NCBI GenBank assembly: GCA_965662265.1
Contig: CBFIGX010000001.1
Coordinates: forward strand, 124,001-188,000
DNA from: CBFIGX01 sp965662265
GTDB taxonomy: Bacteria > Bacteroidota > Bacteroidia > Flavobacteriales > UBA7430
Length of the DNA stretch: 64,000 nt
Direction of reading: 5' to 3'
Below the pieces are notes generated by a model that searched no databases, was not told the DNA's origin, and saw only the letters and a program-made list of their open reading frames with translations. Below, one piece after another: positions 8,340 through 17,468 of this stretch. A program made the position numbers and the translations under genes. Position 1 is the stretch's first letter. Each line of letters opens with the position of its first letter.

Positions 8340-9203
8340 ATGAAAAACATTAAATTATTATTTACTACACTTTTGTTTATTGGCATAGCCTTTAACTCTT
8401 GTGATGTTATAGAGGAACCATTTACCTTTGTTGTACAAGGCTGCGATATTTGTCAGGATTTTNNNNNNNNNNNNNNNNNNNNNNNNNNNNNNNNNNNNNN
8501 NNNNNNNNNNNNNNNNNNNNNNNNNNNNNNNNNNNNNNNNNNNNNNNCGGAAAAAGCTCAAGAGTTGAAAAATTCCTACGGCGATCAACTTATAGTGCTT
8601 TCTGTTCACGCTGGTTTTTTTGCTAGTACTTTTACCGGAAATTACGAAGCAGATTATACAACAGAGGCAGGAAATGATTGGGATTCTAATTTTGGAAACA
8701 GTACCGCTGGAAACCCAAATGGTTTGGTTAACAGAATAGGTTATGAAGATGGCACGCACATTCTACAACACTCACAATGGGGGCAAAAAATAGATGATGA
8801 GTTAGCCAAAGATCCTAAATATGGGCTTCAAATAAAAGCCTCATACGATGATGAACAAGGAATTATATGTATTAACACCTATTCGGAAAAATATGCGAAT
8901 GCAAATACAGATAACGTTAACATTAACGTAGTTATTTCAGAAAGTCACATCATAAGCTACCAAACTGATTATGAAGCAGAGCCATCTGACATTCCTGATT
9001 ACGAACATAATCACGTGCTAAGAGCTAGCGTTACAGGTTCTTGGGGCTTACCAATAAGTTTTGACGAAAATGTTTCTCATTCTAGTTACTGTATAGAAAA
9101 AGAGAGTGATTGGGATAAAGATAACCTTTCTGTAATTGCATTTATTTCTGATGCCGAAACTTTTGAAGTCCTTCAAGCAGAAGAAGTTTACATCATTGAA
9201 TAG
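8340..9203 (+). CDS. Omp28-related outer-membrane lipoprotein, partly masked
   Basis: A 287-residue protein. The N-terminus is a lipoprotein signal (FIGIAFNSC, lipid attachment at Cys20). After the N run (8463-8547) comes EKAQELKNSYGDQLIVLSVHAGFFA, the hallmark of the Omp28 family, whose thioredoxin-like domain normally carries a C-x2-C-P motif just before this point; that motif would be inside the masked bases. The C-terminal half is a beta domain. Omp28 of Porphyromonas is a surface antigen; the function is not known. It shares an operon with a TlpA-like thioredoxin and the DUF6029 barrel. Confidence 0.85.
   Translation: MKNIKLLFTTLLFIGIAFNSCDVIEEPFTFVVQGCDICQDFXXXXXXXXXXXXXXXXXXXXXXXXXXXXXEKAQELKNSYGDQLIVLSVHAGFFASTFTGNYEADYTTEAGNDWDSNFGNSTAGNPNGLVNRIGYEDGTHILQHSQWGQKIDDELAKDPKYGLQIKASYDDEQGIICINTYSEKYANANTDNVNINVVISESHIISYQTDYEAEPSDIPDYEHNHVLRASVTGSWGLPISFDENVSHSSYCIEKESDWDKDNLSVIAFISDAETFEVLQAEEVYIIE
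8463..8547. other. Run of 85 N inside the Omp28 gene
   Basis: Undetermined bases; frame is preserved across the run (28 codons plus one base). Confidence 0.99.
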
Positions 9204-9204
9204 T

Positions 9205-9799
9205 ATGAAAAAGATTCTCTATTTTCTTACATTTATCGCCTGTTCTAGTCTTGTTGCTCAAAACTTTAACTCTGGCTTAAGTGCTGGATTTACCACTAGT
9301 CAAATTTCTGGAGACTACCTCGAAGGGTATAACAAGCTTGGCTTTAATTTTGGAGCGATATATTGCTTATCCCATTAGTGAGAAAACTGAAGTAAATCTT
9401 GCTACACAGTTTATTCAAAAAGGGTCTAAAAAGCCTTATATAGAAAATAGCCCTGAAAATTATTCTTTTGTACTTAACTATTTTGAGCTGGCTTTAAGCC
9501 TAGACTATTATTATAAAGCTGGTTTTTCTATTGAAACTGGGATAGCTCCTTGTTTGCTTATATCTTATTCCGAACAACGAGATGATGTTGAGTTATTGGA
9601 AAACAAACCAAACAGTTTGTGTTTGGACTTTCTAATTGGGGTTAAATACGATCTAAACGACAAATACGCAGCAAAAGTAAGATACAACCAATCTTTAACC
9701 CCTGTAAGATCTTCCGGCATTGAAGCAGAATCGCTTACAAATCGGGGACAGTACTCTTCTCTAATTAGTTTTTCTATTATCCACCAATTTAACAATTAA
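9205..9799 (+). pseudogene. Small outer-membrane beta-barrel protein split by a +1 frameshift
   Basis: Frame one starts at the ATG 9205 with a signal peptide (ending SSLVAQ-NF) and reads to ...YNKLGFNFGA, then stops at 9376-9378. A second frame takes over at 9359 with YIAYPISEKTEVNLATQF and runs to 9799. Skipping one base (the A at 9358) joins them into a normal barrel of about 198 residues of the PorT-like/OMP_b-brl type, ending SIIHQFNN. The break is either a real mutation or a one-base sequence error; no slippery sequence is evident. It follows Omp28 by one base and abuts ubiX. Confidence 0.8.
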
Positions 9800-10354
9800 A
9801 TGAAAATAATTATCGCTATTACGGGTGCAAGTGGCTCCATTTACGCTAAGGTATTATTAGACAAACTAAGCCGTATGAAAAATCAAATTAATGAGGTTGG
9901 TGTAATTATGTCTAAAAATGCTATGGATGTATGGAAGTACGAATTGGGAAACACCTCTTATGAGGATTATAACTTCAAGATCTATGAAAAAGATGATTTC
10001 TTTGCTCCTTTTGCTTCTGGTTCGGCTCAATATACTCACATGATTGTTGTTCCTTGCTCTATGGGAACATTATCAAGAATAGCTCAAGGAACTTCCAACG
10101 ACTTAATTACTCGCTCTGCCGATGTAATATTAAAGGAAAGAAGAAAGCTTATTCTATTAAGTAGAGAAACGCCATTAAGCTTGATTCACATCAATAACAT
10201 GAAAACAATTACAGAAGCAGGAGGTATAATTATGCCTGCAGCACCATCATTTTACAGTAAACCTAATAACTTTGAAGAACTTGCAACTACAGTAGTAGAT
10301 CGCGCAATTGATTTATTGGGTTTAAAGCAAGATTCTTATAGATGGAATAGCTAG
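9800..10354 (+). CDS. ubiX: Flavin prenyltransferase UbiX
   Basis: UbiX joins dimethylallyl phosphate to FMN to make prenyl-FMN, the cofactor of UbiD-type decarboxylases. The 184 residues begin MKIIIAITGASGSIYAKVLL with the FMN-phosphate loop GASGS, and contain VVPCSMGTLSRIAQGTSNDLITR and RRKLILLSRETPLS, all conserved in the family. The C-terminal MPAAPSFY segment is also typical. Its ATG directly follows the stop of the frameshifted barrel gene. No ubiD is in the window. Confidence 0.95.
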   Translation: MKIIIAITGASGSIYAKVLLDKLSRMKNQINEVGVIMSKNAMDVWKYELGNTSYEDYNFKIYEKDDFFAPFASGSAQYTHMIVVPCSMGTLSRIAQGTSNDLITRSADVILKERRKLILLSRETPLSLIHINNMKTITEAGGIIMPAAPSFYSKPNNFEELATTVVDRAIDLLGLKQDSYRWNS

Positions 10355-10414
10355 TTGTTAATATCCTTGCTGAAAATTATAATTTATTACACACGATTTT
10401 TGTGCTGCCTTCGT

Positions 10415-10422
10415 TATCTTTG
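10415..10422 (+). promoter_or_regulatory. Candidate -7 promoter box before the 62-residue gene
   Basis: TATCTTTG fits TAnnTTTG and lies 24 bases before the ATG at 10447. No TTG stands at 19-21 bases upstream. Confidence 0.4.
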
Positions 10423-10446
10423 TATAATTAAAATTAACAATTTTAT

Positions 10447-10635
10447 ATGCTTGAATTTTGTAAGAGTGTTCTTCAGAAAGTAAGTTTTGATCATACATTA
10501 TTTCAAAAAGAATTAAACAAATCTATTAAATGGATTAACCAAGAAGATGCAGAAAATTTGAGACAATGGTGTTTAAACACCTACGGAAACAAATACGCAG
10601 ATATTATTAATACAGCATTTGAAACTTTACTATAA
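10447..10635 (+). CDS. Small hypothetical protein (62 residues)
   Basis: The protein starts MLEFCKSVLQKVSFDHTLF and is predicted mostly helical with no signal peptide or membrane segment, so it is likely cytoplasmic. It resembles short conserved hypothetical proteins that I associate with Bacteroidota genomes, but I cannot name a function. Support for its reality: its own -7-like box 24 bases upstream, and a terminator hairpin directly at its stop codon. Confidence 0.7.
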   Translation: MLEFCKSVLQKVSFDHTLFQKELNKSIKWINQEDAENLRQWCLNTYGNKYADIINTAFETLL

Positions 10636-10662
10636 AAGAGGTCTTAAAGGGTCTCTTTTTTA
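10634..10662. terminator. Bidirectional terminator between the small gene and ruvB
   Basis: The arms AAAAGAG and CTCTTTT enclose a loop and are followed by a T run on the plus strand; on the minus strand four Ts follow. It separates two converging genes. Confidence 0.7.
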
Positions 10663-10671
10663 TGCAATTAA

Positions 10672-11694
10672 TTAAAACAGATTAAGGTCACTTCCGGAGT
10701 ACGTCCTACCTAAATGTTTGTAAGCTTCTTCAGTAGCCATTCTTCCTCTTTGGGTTCTAAGAATATAGCCTTCCTGAATCAAATAAGGTTCATAAACTTC
10801 TTCTAACGTTGCTGCTTTTTCACTAACGGCTGTAGCTATTGTCCCAACCCCAACAGGCCCTCCTTTGAACTTATCAATGATCGTTTCTAAAATTTGAATA
10901 TCCATTTCATCTAAACCTTTTTTATCGACCTTTAAGGCGTTCAATGCAAAATTAGTAATATTCATTTCTATGTCACCATCTCCTTTAATTTGAGCAAAAT
11001 CTCGGACTCTTCGCAACAGAGCATTAGCTATCCTAGGAGTGCCTCTACTTCTACCTGCTATTTCTTCTGCTGCATTATATGTTATAGGAACATTTAAAAT
11101 TCCGGCAGACCTATCTACAATCTTAGTGAGTAAATCTTTATTGTAGTACTCTAACCTACTATTGATACCAAATCTAGCTCTTAAAGGGGCAGTGAGTAAT
11201 CCAGACCTAGTGGTAGCCCCAATAAGCGTAAATGGGTTCAGATTTATTTGAACAGATCTGGCATTTGGCCCAGACTCTATGAGGATGTCGATTTTAAAGT
11301 CTTCCATGGCAGAATATAAATACTCTTCCACAACTGGAGACAATCTATGAATCTCATCAATAAAAAGGACGTCTCTTTCGTCTAGATTAGTGAGTAAACC
11401 AGCTAAGTCGCCAGGTTTATCAAGAACTGGCCCTGATGTTACTTTCATACTTACACCTAACTCATTGGCAATAATTCCTGCCAATGTAGTTTTACCTAGC
11501 CCTGGTGGGCCATGAAGAAGAACATGATCTAATGAGTCTCCTCTCTGATTGGAGGCTTCAACAAATACCTTCAAATTTTCTAGAACCTTTGGTTGTCCGG
11601 TAAAATCATCAAAGGCAGCAGGTCTTAATTTAATTTCAAATTCAGACTCTTCATTTGAAAGATTCTCAGCAGAACTATTTAAGTGTTCATTCAT
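10672..11694 (-). CDS. ruvB: Holliday junction branch migration helicase RuvB
   Basis: RuvB is the hexameric AAA+ motor that drives branch migration with RuvA. The 340 residues have Walker A GPPGLGKT (62-69), Walker B DEIH (113-116), the sensor/arginine-finger stretch GATTRSGLLTAPLRARFG, and the C-terminal winged helix with GPVGVGTIATAVSE and EPYLIQEGYILRTQRGR. Normal length. It lies 151 bases downstream of coxA on the same strand, with a terminator in between, so it is probably transcribed separately. Confidence 0.98.
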   Translation of the reverse strand: MNEHLNSSAENLSNEESEFEIKLRPAAFDDFTGQPKVLENLKVFVEASNQRGDSLDHVLLHGPPGLGKTTLAGIIANELGVSMKVTSGPVLDKPGDLAGLLTNLDERDVLFIDEIHRLSPVVEEYLYSAMEDFKIDILIESGPNARSVQINLNPFTLIGATTRSGLLTAPLRARFGINSRLEYYNKDLLTKIVDRSAGILNVPITYNAAEEIAGRSRGTPRIANALLRRVRDFAQIKGDGDIEMNITNFALNALKVDKKGLDEMDIQILETIIDKFKGGPVGVGTIATAVSEKAATLEEVYEPYLIQEGYILRTQRGRMATEEAYKHLGRTYSGSDLNLF

Positions 11695-11799
11695 ATAGCG
11701 AACTTAAGTATAATGTTCTGAAGTTAAAAGTTTGTTTCTTAATTTTTGAACAGTGATTGTATTGAATGAATTTAACTTTATAAATGATAATTTATTAAA

Positions 11800-11827
11800 A
11801 AACGCCTTCAAGAAATTGAAGGCGTTT
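11800..11827 (-). terminator. Terminator of the act-cox operon
   Basis: Eleven-base-pair stem (AAACGCCTTCA/TGAAGGCGTTT) with a short loop and a run of six Ts on the minus strand, 19 bases after the coxA stop. Confidence 0.9.
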
Positions 11828-11845
11828 GATATCTGTAAATTAATT

Positions 11846-13603
11846 TTAATGTTCTTGTTCACCTTCTTTGAGAGGTTCGGACTGAAGAATAAAGTCATCG
11901 TCAGCACCAGGCTTAGAATAGTCATAAGGCCATCTGTGCACAGTAGGAATTTCACCTGGCCAATTCCCATGAATTCTTTCTACAGGAGTAGTCCACTCTA
12001 ACGTATTGGAACGCCATGGGTTTTGTGTAGCTTTTTCTCCTCTAAATATGCTGTATACAAAGTTAAATAAGAAGAAGATTTGTGCAGATGCAGCAAGTAT
12101 AGCACATACAGTAATTAGCTGATTGATATCGGTTAAATTTTCGAACATCGGAAATGCAGTGTTGCTGTAATATCTACGTGGCAAACCTGCTAAACCTAAA
12201 TAATGCATTGGAAAGAAAATACCATAAGCACCAATAATAGTAGACCAAAAATGGAGATACCCTAATTTTTTATTCATCATTCTACCATACATTTTTGGGA
12301 ACCAATGATAAATACCAGCAAACATTCCAAACACAGCTGAAAGTCCCATTACAATATGGAAGTGTCCAACTACGAAATAGGTGTCATGAACATTAATATC
12401 TAGTGCAGAATCCCCTAAAATCAATCCTGTTAATCCTCCTGTTATGAAAGTAGAAACTAATCCTATCGAGAACAACATAGCAGGAGTAAACTGTAAATTT
12501 CCTTTCCAAAGAGTGGTTAGGTAATTAAAAACTTTAACCGCAGAAGGTATGGCAATAAGTAATGTAGTAAATGTAAATACTGATCCCAGGAATGGGCTCA
12601 TGCCAGTAATAAACATGTGATGGGCCCATACAATAAAGGATAGAAATGCAATTCCTAAAATAGATCCTACCATTGCTCTATAACCAAAGATAGGCTTACG
12701 AGAGTTGGTTGCAATAACTTCTGACGTAATCCCGAGTGCTGGCAAAAGAACTATATATACCTCTGGGTGACCAAGGAACCAAAATAAGTGTTCATAAAGT
12801 ATAGGCGAACCACCTAAATTACTTAACACCTCTCCCTGAATCATAATGTCAGACAGATAGAAGCTAGTACCGAGGCTTCTATCAAAGACCAATAGTAAAA
12901 CTGCAGCCACTAATACTGGAAATGAAAGCACTCCTAAAATTGCAGTTATAAAAAATGCCCACATAGTTAGTGGTAACCTAGTCATAGTTAAACCTTCGGT
13001 ACGAAGATTTAGTATAGTTACAATATAATTTAATCCTCCTAATAGTGAAGAAACGATAAATAAAGTCATGGATACCAACCATAAAGTCATCCCTAAACCG
13101 GAACCTGGCATAGCCTGTGGGAGTGCACTTAATGGAGGGTATATTGTCCAACCTGCAGCTGCAGGACCAGTTTCAACTCCTAAAGAAATTATCATAATTA
13201 CACTTGAAGCAAAGAAGAACCAATACGAAAGTGCATTTATGAAGCCTGAAGCCATATCGCGTGCTCCAATTTGCAACGGGATCAACAGATTACTAAATGT
13301 TCCACTTAAACCTGCAGTAAGGACAAAGAAAACCATAAGTGTACCATGAATTGTTACAAGTGCTAGATACATATTTGGATCCATAATTCCATCCTTAGCC
13401 CAGTCTCCTAAAAAGAATTCAAGAATTGGAGAAGGTTCTCCTGGGTTTGCAAGTTGAATTCTAAATAGAACTGACATAATCATACTAATAATTCCCATTA
13501 TCATTCCCGTGATTAGGAACTGTTTGGCAATCATTTTATGATCAGTACTAAAAACATACTTTGAAAAGAAATTCTCTTCGTGGTGGTGTCCGTGTTCTGA
13601 CAT
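11846..13603 (-). CDS. coxA: Cytochrome c oxidase subunit I (heme-copper oxidase)
   Basis: Catalytic subunit of the aa3-type oxidase, reducing O2 to water and pumping protons. The 585 residues hold about 12 membrane helices and all metal ligands: the low-spin heme His in TIHGTLMVFF, the cross-linked His-Tyr and pump Glu in GHPEVYIVLLP, the CuB pair in WAHHMFITG, and the two heme His in VVGHFHIVMG. The Glu in GHPEVY marks the A1 type. It has a soluble C-terminal tail of about 60 residues. Downstream of coxB by 32 bases, at the end of the actABCDEF-coxBA operon; subunits III and IV are not here. Confidence 0.98.
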   Translation of the reverse strand: MSEHGHHHEENFFSKYVFSTDHKMIAKQFLITGMIMGIISMIMSVLFRIQLANPGEPSPILEFFLGDWAKDGIMDPNMYLALVTIHGTLMVFFVLTAGLSGTFSNLLIPLQIGARDMASGFINALSYWFFFASSVIMIISLGVETGPAAAGWTIYPPLSALPQAMPGSGLGMTLWLVSMTLFIVSSLLGGLNYIVTILNLRTEGLTMTRLPLTMWAFFITAILGVLSFPVLVAAVLLLVFDRSLGTSFYLSDIMIQGEVLSNLGGSPILYEHLFWFLGHPEVYIVLLPALGITSEVIATNSRKPIFGYRAMVGSILGIAFLSFIVWAHHMFITGMSPFLGSVFTFTTLLIAIPSAVKVFNYLTTLWKGNLQFTPAMLFSIGLVSTFITGGLTGLILGDSALDINVHDTYFVVGHFHIVMGLSAVFGMFAGIYHWFPKMYGRMMNKKLGYLHFWSTIIGAYGIFFPMHYLGLAGLPRRYYSNTAFPMFENLTDINQLITVCAILAASAQIFFLFNFVYSIFRGEKATQNPWRSNTLEWTTPVERIHGNWPGEIPTVHRWPYDYSKPGADDDFILQSEPLKEGEQEH

Positions 13604-13635
13604 AGTAGCTAATTTATAGTGTTAATCTTTTATTC

Positions 13636-14796
13636 TTAATTCTCTGAGCTGTTAGAAGCAAGTACAGTAGCTTGAGATTCTAACCATTTGTTATAATCTT
13701 CTTCCGTTTCAACGATTACTTTCATTTGCATATTGTAGTGTGCTCCACCACATATTTTATTACAAAGTAAAACATATTCAAAATCGGGATTACCTGTTTC
13801 TTCCTTCATCTGAGCCGTAGTTTTTATTGGCTTAAATACGAAGTCTGTATTCATTCCAGGCACACAATTCATTTGTAATCTAAAATGAGGCATAAAAGCA
13901 GAGTGAATTACATCTTGTGACCGAAAGTTTAAATGAATTTTTTTGTTTACAGGAAGTCGAAGTTCTCTAACGACAATATCATCTTCTGCAGCAGCCAACA
14001 AATCTTGAGCTGTATTATTAATTACAGTAGTAAATACAGATTTTTTAGAAATCATAGCGGCCAGCCGTTCTTGCTTTTTATTTCTTTTTATAGCATTTGG
14101 CTCTGCAGCTATCTGTGCTCTAGAGGATGCAATATTTTTATCTAAATCAGCTATTTGAGTTCCATAGTTAGATTGAGAAATAACACCTAAAGAGTTTAGT
14201 CCCCCAATAAAACGAACATTAGCAGCTCCAAGTGTATTGTCAGCACCAGAGTAACGAGCAGTCCAGTCAAATTGCTTTGCGTATAACTCTATAACGATAG
14301 CATCATCTATATCAGAACGGTCCATAATTTTAGACCAAGTTTGTAAACCATAAACAATAACAACAGTTAAAACAACTGCTGGAACAACAGTCCATATAAT
14401 CTCAGCTTTATCATTGTGTGAAATAAATGTTGCTTTACGATCTTTTCTTCCTCTGTATTTATAGGAGAGATAGAATAAGATTGGCTGTGTAACAAGGAAT
14501 ACAAAAATAATGATAGCCATTGTTAAATTCATTAGAAAATCTATTTCCAGGCCGTGCTCAGATGCAGAAGGTGGAAGTAATACATGATTCCACTTTGCAG
14601 TCATCACAAAAAATGACGCTATAAATAGGATTCCAAAAGTTAACAATAGTTTACCCTGCGTATCATTGTCTTTGTCAGTAATTTCAGATTCTTTAACGTC
14701 CTTAATTTTGTTGGACAATTCAAAGATTCTAACCACCTGTGCTATTGCAATAACAGCAACGATAATAGCTATGATAAATAATAATGTCATGTTCAT
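13636..14796 (-). CDS. coxB: Cytochrome c oxidase subunit II
   Basis: Carries the CuA centre that accepts electrons. The 386 residues have an extra N-terminal helix (4-22), two further helices (about 50-66 and 88-112), a helix at 136-152, then the cupredoxin domain. CuA ligands are His298 (DVIHSAF), Cys345, Cys349, His353 and Met356 (CNKICGGAHYNM). Two oddities: a charged, probably helical insertion (about 205-268) inside the cupredoxin domain, and a Lys at position 347 where mitochondrial-type subunits have Glu. I think both occur in other Bacteroidota. Start ATG 14796 or 14790. Between actF and coxA. Confidence 0.97.
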   Translation of the reverse strand: MNMTLLFIIAIIVAVIAIAQVVRIFELSNKIKDVKESEITDKDNDTQGKLLLTFGILFIASFFVMTAKWNHVLLPPSASEHGLEIDFLMNLTMAIIIFVFLVTQPILFYLSYKYRGRKDRKATFISHNDKAEIIWTVVPAVVLTVVIVYGLQTWSKIMDRSDIDDAIVIELYAKQFDWTARYSGADNTLGAANVRFIGGLNSLGVISQSNYGTQIADLDKNIASSRAQIAAEPNAIKRNKKQERLAAMISKKSVFTTVINNTAQDLLAAAEDDIVVRELRLPVNKKIHLNFRSQDVIHSAFMPHFRLQMNCVPGMNTDFVFKPIKTTAQMKEETGNPDFEYVLLCNKICGGAHYNMQMKVIVETEEDYNKWLESQATVLASNSSEN

Positions 14797-14859
14797 ATAT
14801 GTTTTTTACGGTTGTAAAATTGGCTTTTATCACCTAATAGGTGAAAAGAGCTTTAAATA

Positions 14860-16314
14860 TTATATATGGAAGTGTTTACTTTCTTCCAACATTGGATGAT
14901 TTTTAGGTGTTAATTCTAACTTGGATAACTTATTAGTTACAACTCTAATAAATAATCCAGCTAATCCTAAAAATGTACCTATTTCAACAAAACCTAAATG
15001 CCAATGACCACCTACTGTCCCAGGCATAATCATTACAAAGAAATCTAGGTAATGACCTACTAAAATTACGGACCCTACAGTAATTACGAATCCGGAAACT
15101 CGTTTAGCATCTCTACTTATTAGCATAAGAATAGGTACAATAAAGTTGAGCGCTAATGCTGCAATGAAAGGTACTTTATATTCATCAAAACGCGCAAGAT
15201 AATAGGTTACTTCCTCAGGAATATTGGCGTACCAAATAAGCATAAACTGAGAGAACCATAAGTAGGTCCAGAAAATACTAAAGGCAAAGATAAACTTACC
15301 AATATCGTGCATATGATTCTCGTTAAGAGCAGGAAGTAAGCCTTTACCTTTAAGATGAGATACAGTCATGGCTATGATTACTAATGCGGTCACAAACATA
15401 CCAGCAAATACATACCAACCAAACAATGTGGAAAACCAGTGTGTATCGATAGACATTATAAAGTCCCATGCCATCATCGAAGATGTCACAGCAAAAAAGA
15501 CGATGAATATGGCAGATATTTTCTTACTACTATTATAGTAGGACAAACCACCATTTATATCTTCTTGAAGTGACAAATTAGTTAGCTTTTGAGCAGCCCA
15601 AATCCAGCCAACAAAATAAATTATTGTACGAATAAGGAAGAAACTAAAGTTCAAATACCCTTCTTTACCAGCAATTATGGCATCATAATTAGGACTGTCA
15701 GGATTCATAATTCCAGTAGCCATCCAGTGGTAAGTATGATTTCCAAACATATGCAAACCTGCAGTGATAATAATTATCAACATAAGTACAGCAGCATACG
15801 GTAAAAAGGAAGCAAGGGCCATTAGAACACGTTTGATAACTACGGACCATCCTACTTCAGCTACATACTGAAGAGCCAGGAAGAATAAAGACAATAGTGA
15901 AGCACCAAAAAAGAAGATGGTAGCAACTAATAAACTAGACCAAGGTCTTTGTGATTTCGCATGTAATGCATGAACAGTTGAATGAATCACGTGATCAACA
16001 TCGTGAGCCTCTGCCATTTCCTCGGCTGAGAAATGCAAGTGAAATGACGACTCTATTTTATGAAATAATGGAGCATAATAGGCTTCAGGCGAATGACCAT
16101 GAGGGCTATGATCCTTATTTACTTCAGTAACGTGATCATTATGTGGTGCTTGCATTTTTAAATTCAGCTCTTTTGCAAAAGCTCGAACCTCTGTTTTTAC
16201 TTCTTCGTCGGAGTGATGTCCTGCCCCTTTTATAAAACCATAACCCATAGCTAAAACACCTATTAGCATTAAGGCCAAAGAAATGAGCTTCGTATTTTTA
16301 GTAACTGTATACAT
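14860..16314 (-). CDS. actF: Alternative complex III subunit F (quinol:cytochrome c oxidoreductase membrane subunit)
   Basis: A 484-residue integral membrane protein with about ten helices, first at residues 9-27, followed by a His-rich periplasmic segment (about 55-120) and then the membrane core. It resembles ActF, a paralogue of ActC that forms part of the quinol-handling membrane sector of ACIII. The stretches WSVVIKRVLMALASFLPYA and VGGHWHLGFVEIGTFLGL match this family. It ends 63 bases before coxB, so ACIII and the oxidase are expressed together, as expected for a supercomplex. Confidence 0.93.
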   Translation of the reverse strand: MYTVTKNTKLISLALMLIGVLAMGYGFIKGAGHHSDEEVKTEVRAFAKELNLKMQAPHNDHVTEVNKDHSPHGHSPEAYYAPLFHKIESSFHLHFSAEEMAEAHDVDHVIHSTVHALHAKSQRPWSSLLVATIFFFGASLLSLFFLALQYVAEVGWSVVIKRVLMALASFLPYAAVLMLIIIITAGLHMFGNHTYHWMATGIMNPDSPNYDAIIAGKEGYLNFSFFLIRTIIYFVGWIWAAQKLTNLSLQEDINGGLSYYNSSKKISAIFIVFFAVTSSMMAWDFIMSIDTHWFSTLFGWYVFAGMFVTALVIIAMTVSHLKGKGLLPALNENHMHDIGKFIFAFSIFWTYLWFSQFMLIWYANIPEEVTYYLARFDEYKVPFIAALALNFIVPILMLISRDAKRVSGFVITVGSVILVGHYLDFFVMIMPGTVGGHWHLGFVEIGTFLGLAGLFIRVVTNKLSKLELTPKNHPMLEESKHFHI

Positions 16315-16334
16315 TGTCCTATCCCTTGTTATGA

Positions 16335-16931
16335 TTATTGCTTAGTTTGCTGTTGTAATTCGTGAACATAGTGGACTATTTTCCATCGCTCTTCTTGAGT
16401 TAACTGACTAGAATGCGGCCCCATAGCGTTTAAACCAAAAGTAATTGAATGGAAAATATGTCCAGACTTTAGGGCATTCATAGGTTCGCCCGAACGTCGA
16501 GGTGAAATGTCATCGGCATAAGAAGGTACTGCACTGTATACAGGGTGTGTAATAGAACCTTTTCCATCTCCTAAATCACCATGACAATGAGCACAAAACA
16601 TTTGATACAATTGCTCTCCTTCTTCTAAAGTTTTGTCATTTAGTTCTATGGGGTTTTCAAGTTCTTTACCAGCTTTTAAATAATCTTCTAATGTATTTTG
16701 ATATTCAAAAGGTGTAAACCCTCTTGGAATTGTTCCTTTCACATTTACTTGTGCAGTAATTCCATTTTCGAAAACAGGGTTCTCTGAATAGGTTTCGTAA
16801 GAGGCTGAACGATACATGTTAGGCATATACTCGTAACCTGGATGATCTCCATCAGCGCCGCATGAAGATAACACAAATGATACTGTTAATGTGGCTAATG
16901 CTAATGATGCGATCTTTATTACTTTTTTCAT
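16335..16931 (-). CDS. actE: Alternative complex III cytochrome c lipoprotein subunit E
   Basis: A 198-residue lipoprotein: the signal ends at SFVLSSC (Cys24). The mono-heme cytochrome c domain has CAHCH at 113-117 and a likely Met ligand in LNAMGPHSS. In ACIII this subunit carries the last heme and passes electrons to the oxidase. It lies between actD (12 bases) and actF (20 bases). Confidence 0.95.
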   Translation of the reverse strand: MKKVIKIASLALATLTVSFVLSSCGADGDHPGYEYMPNMYRSASYETYSENPVFENGITAQVNVKGTIPRGFTPFEYQNTLEDYLKAGKELENPIELNDKTLEEGEQLYQMFCAHCHGDLGDGKGSITHPVYSAVPSYADDISPRRSGEPMNALKSGHIFHSITFGLNAMGPHSSQLTQEERWKIVHYVHELQQQTKQ

Positions 16932-16943
16932 GATATAGATCGT

Positions 16944-17468
16944 TTAATCGATTTTTTCTTCTTTTACTTCTACTGCTCCTGTCTCTTTGATCAAGGCAAT
17001 AATATCGGCTTCATTTCCATGTGCTTCAATTTCTAACAAGAACATATCATCTGTGGTTCTTGGGTCTGGGCTAGTTTCAGTAGACCCTGGGTATAATTTA
17101 CATCTCATTAAATATGTGAGAACCATTAAGTGAGCTGCAAAGAATACAGTAAGTTCAAAGGCAATAGGTATAAATGCAGGTAAATTCTGTAGTAGTGTGA
17201 AATTTGGTTTACCACCAAAAATTTGCGGCCAGTCTTCAATCATCATATACCACATCATTAAAATACCCAAGGCAAGGCCTGTACAACCATAAAGAAAAGA
17301 GGTAATAGCCAAACGTGTTGGTTTTAGACCTAGAGCATGGTCTAGGCCATGAACAGGGAATGGAGTATATACCTCATCAATGTGTACACCTTTTTGGCGG
17401 ATATCTTTTACCGCTTTTAGGATCACATCATCATCATCGTATATTCCGTAAATTACTTTTTTACTCAT
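16944..17468 (-). CDS. actD: Alternative complex III subunit D (DUF3341)
   Basis: A 174-residue protein with an N-terminal cytoplasmic domain (YGIYDDDDVILKAVKDIR) and two membrane helices (about 55-77 and 95-118). This is the ActD/DUF3341 pattern; the subunit is structural in ACIII. The ATG overlaps the actC stop by four bases (ATGA). Confidence 0.94.
   Translation of the reverse strand: MSKKVIYGIYDDDDVILKAVKDIRQKGVHIDEVYTPFPVHGLDHALGLKPTRLAITSFLYGCTGLALGILMMWYMMIEDWPQIFGGKPNFTLLQNLPAFIPIAFELTVFFAAHLMVLTYLMRCKLYPGSTETSPDPRTTDDMFLLEIEAHGNEADIIALIKETGAVEVKEEKID

Noticed and set aside
9340..9378. Programmed +1 frameshift in the small barrel gene
   Set aside because: No slippery codon, stop-codon context or downstream structure is evident; an error or mutation is simpler.
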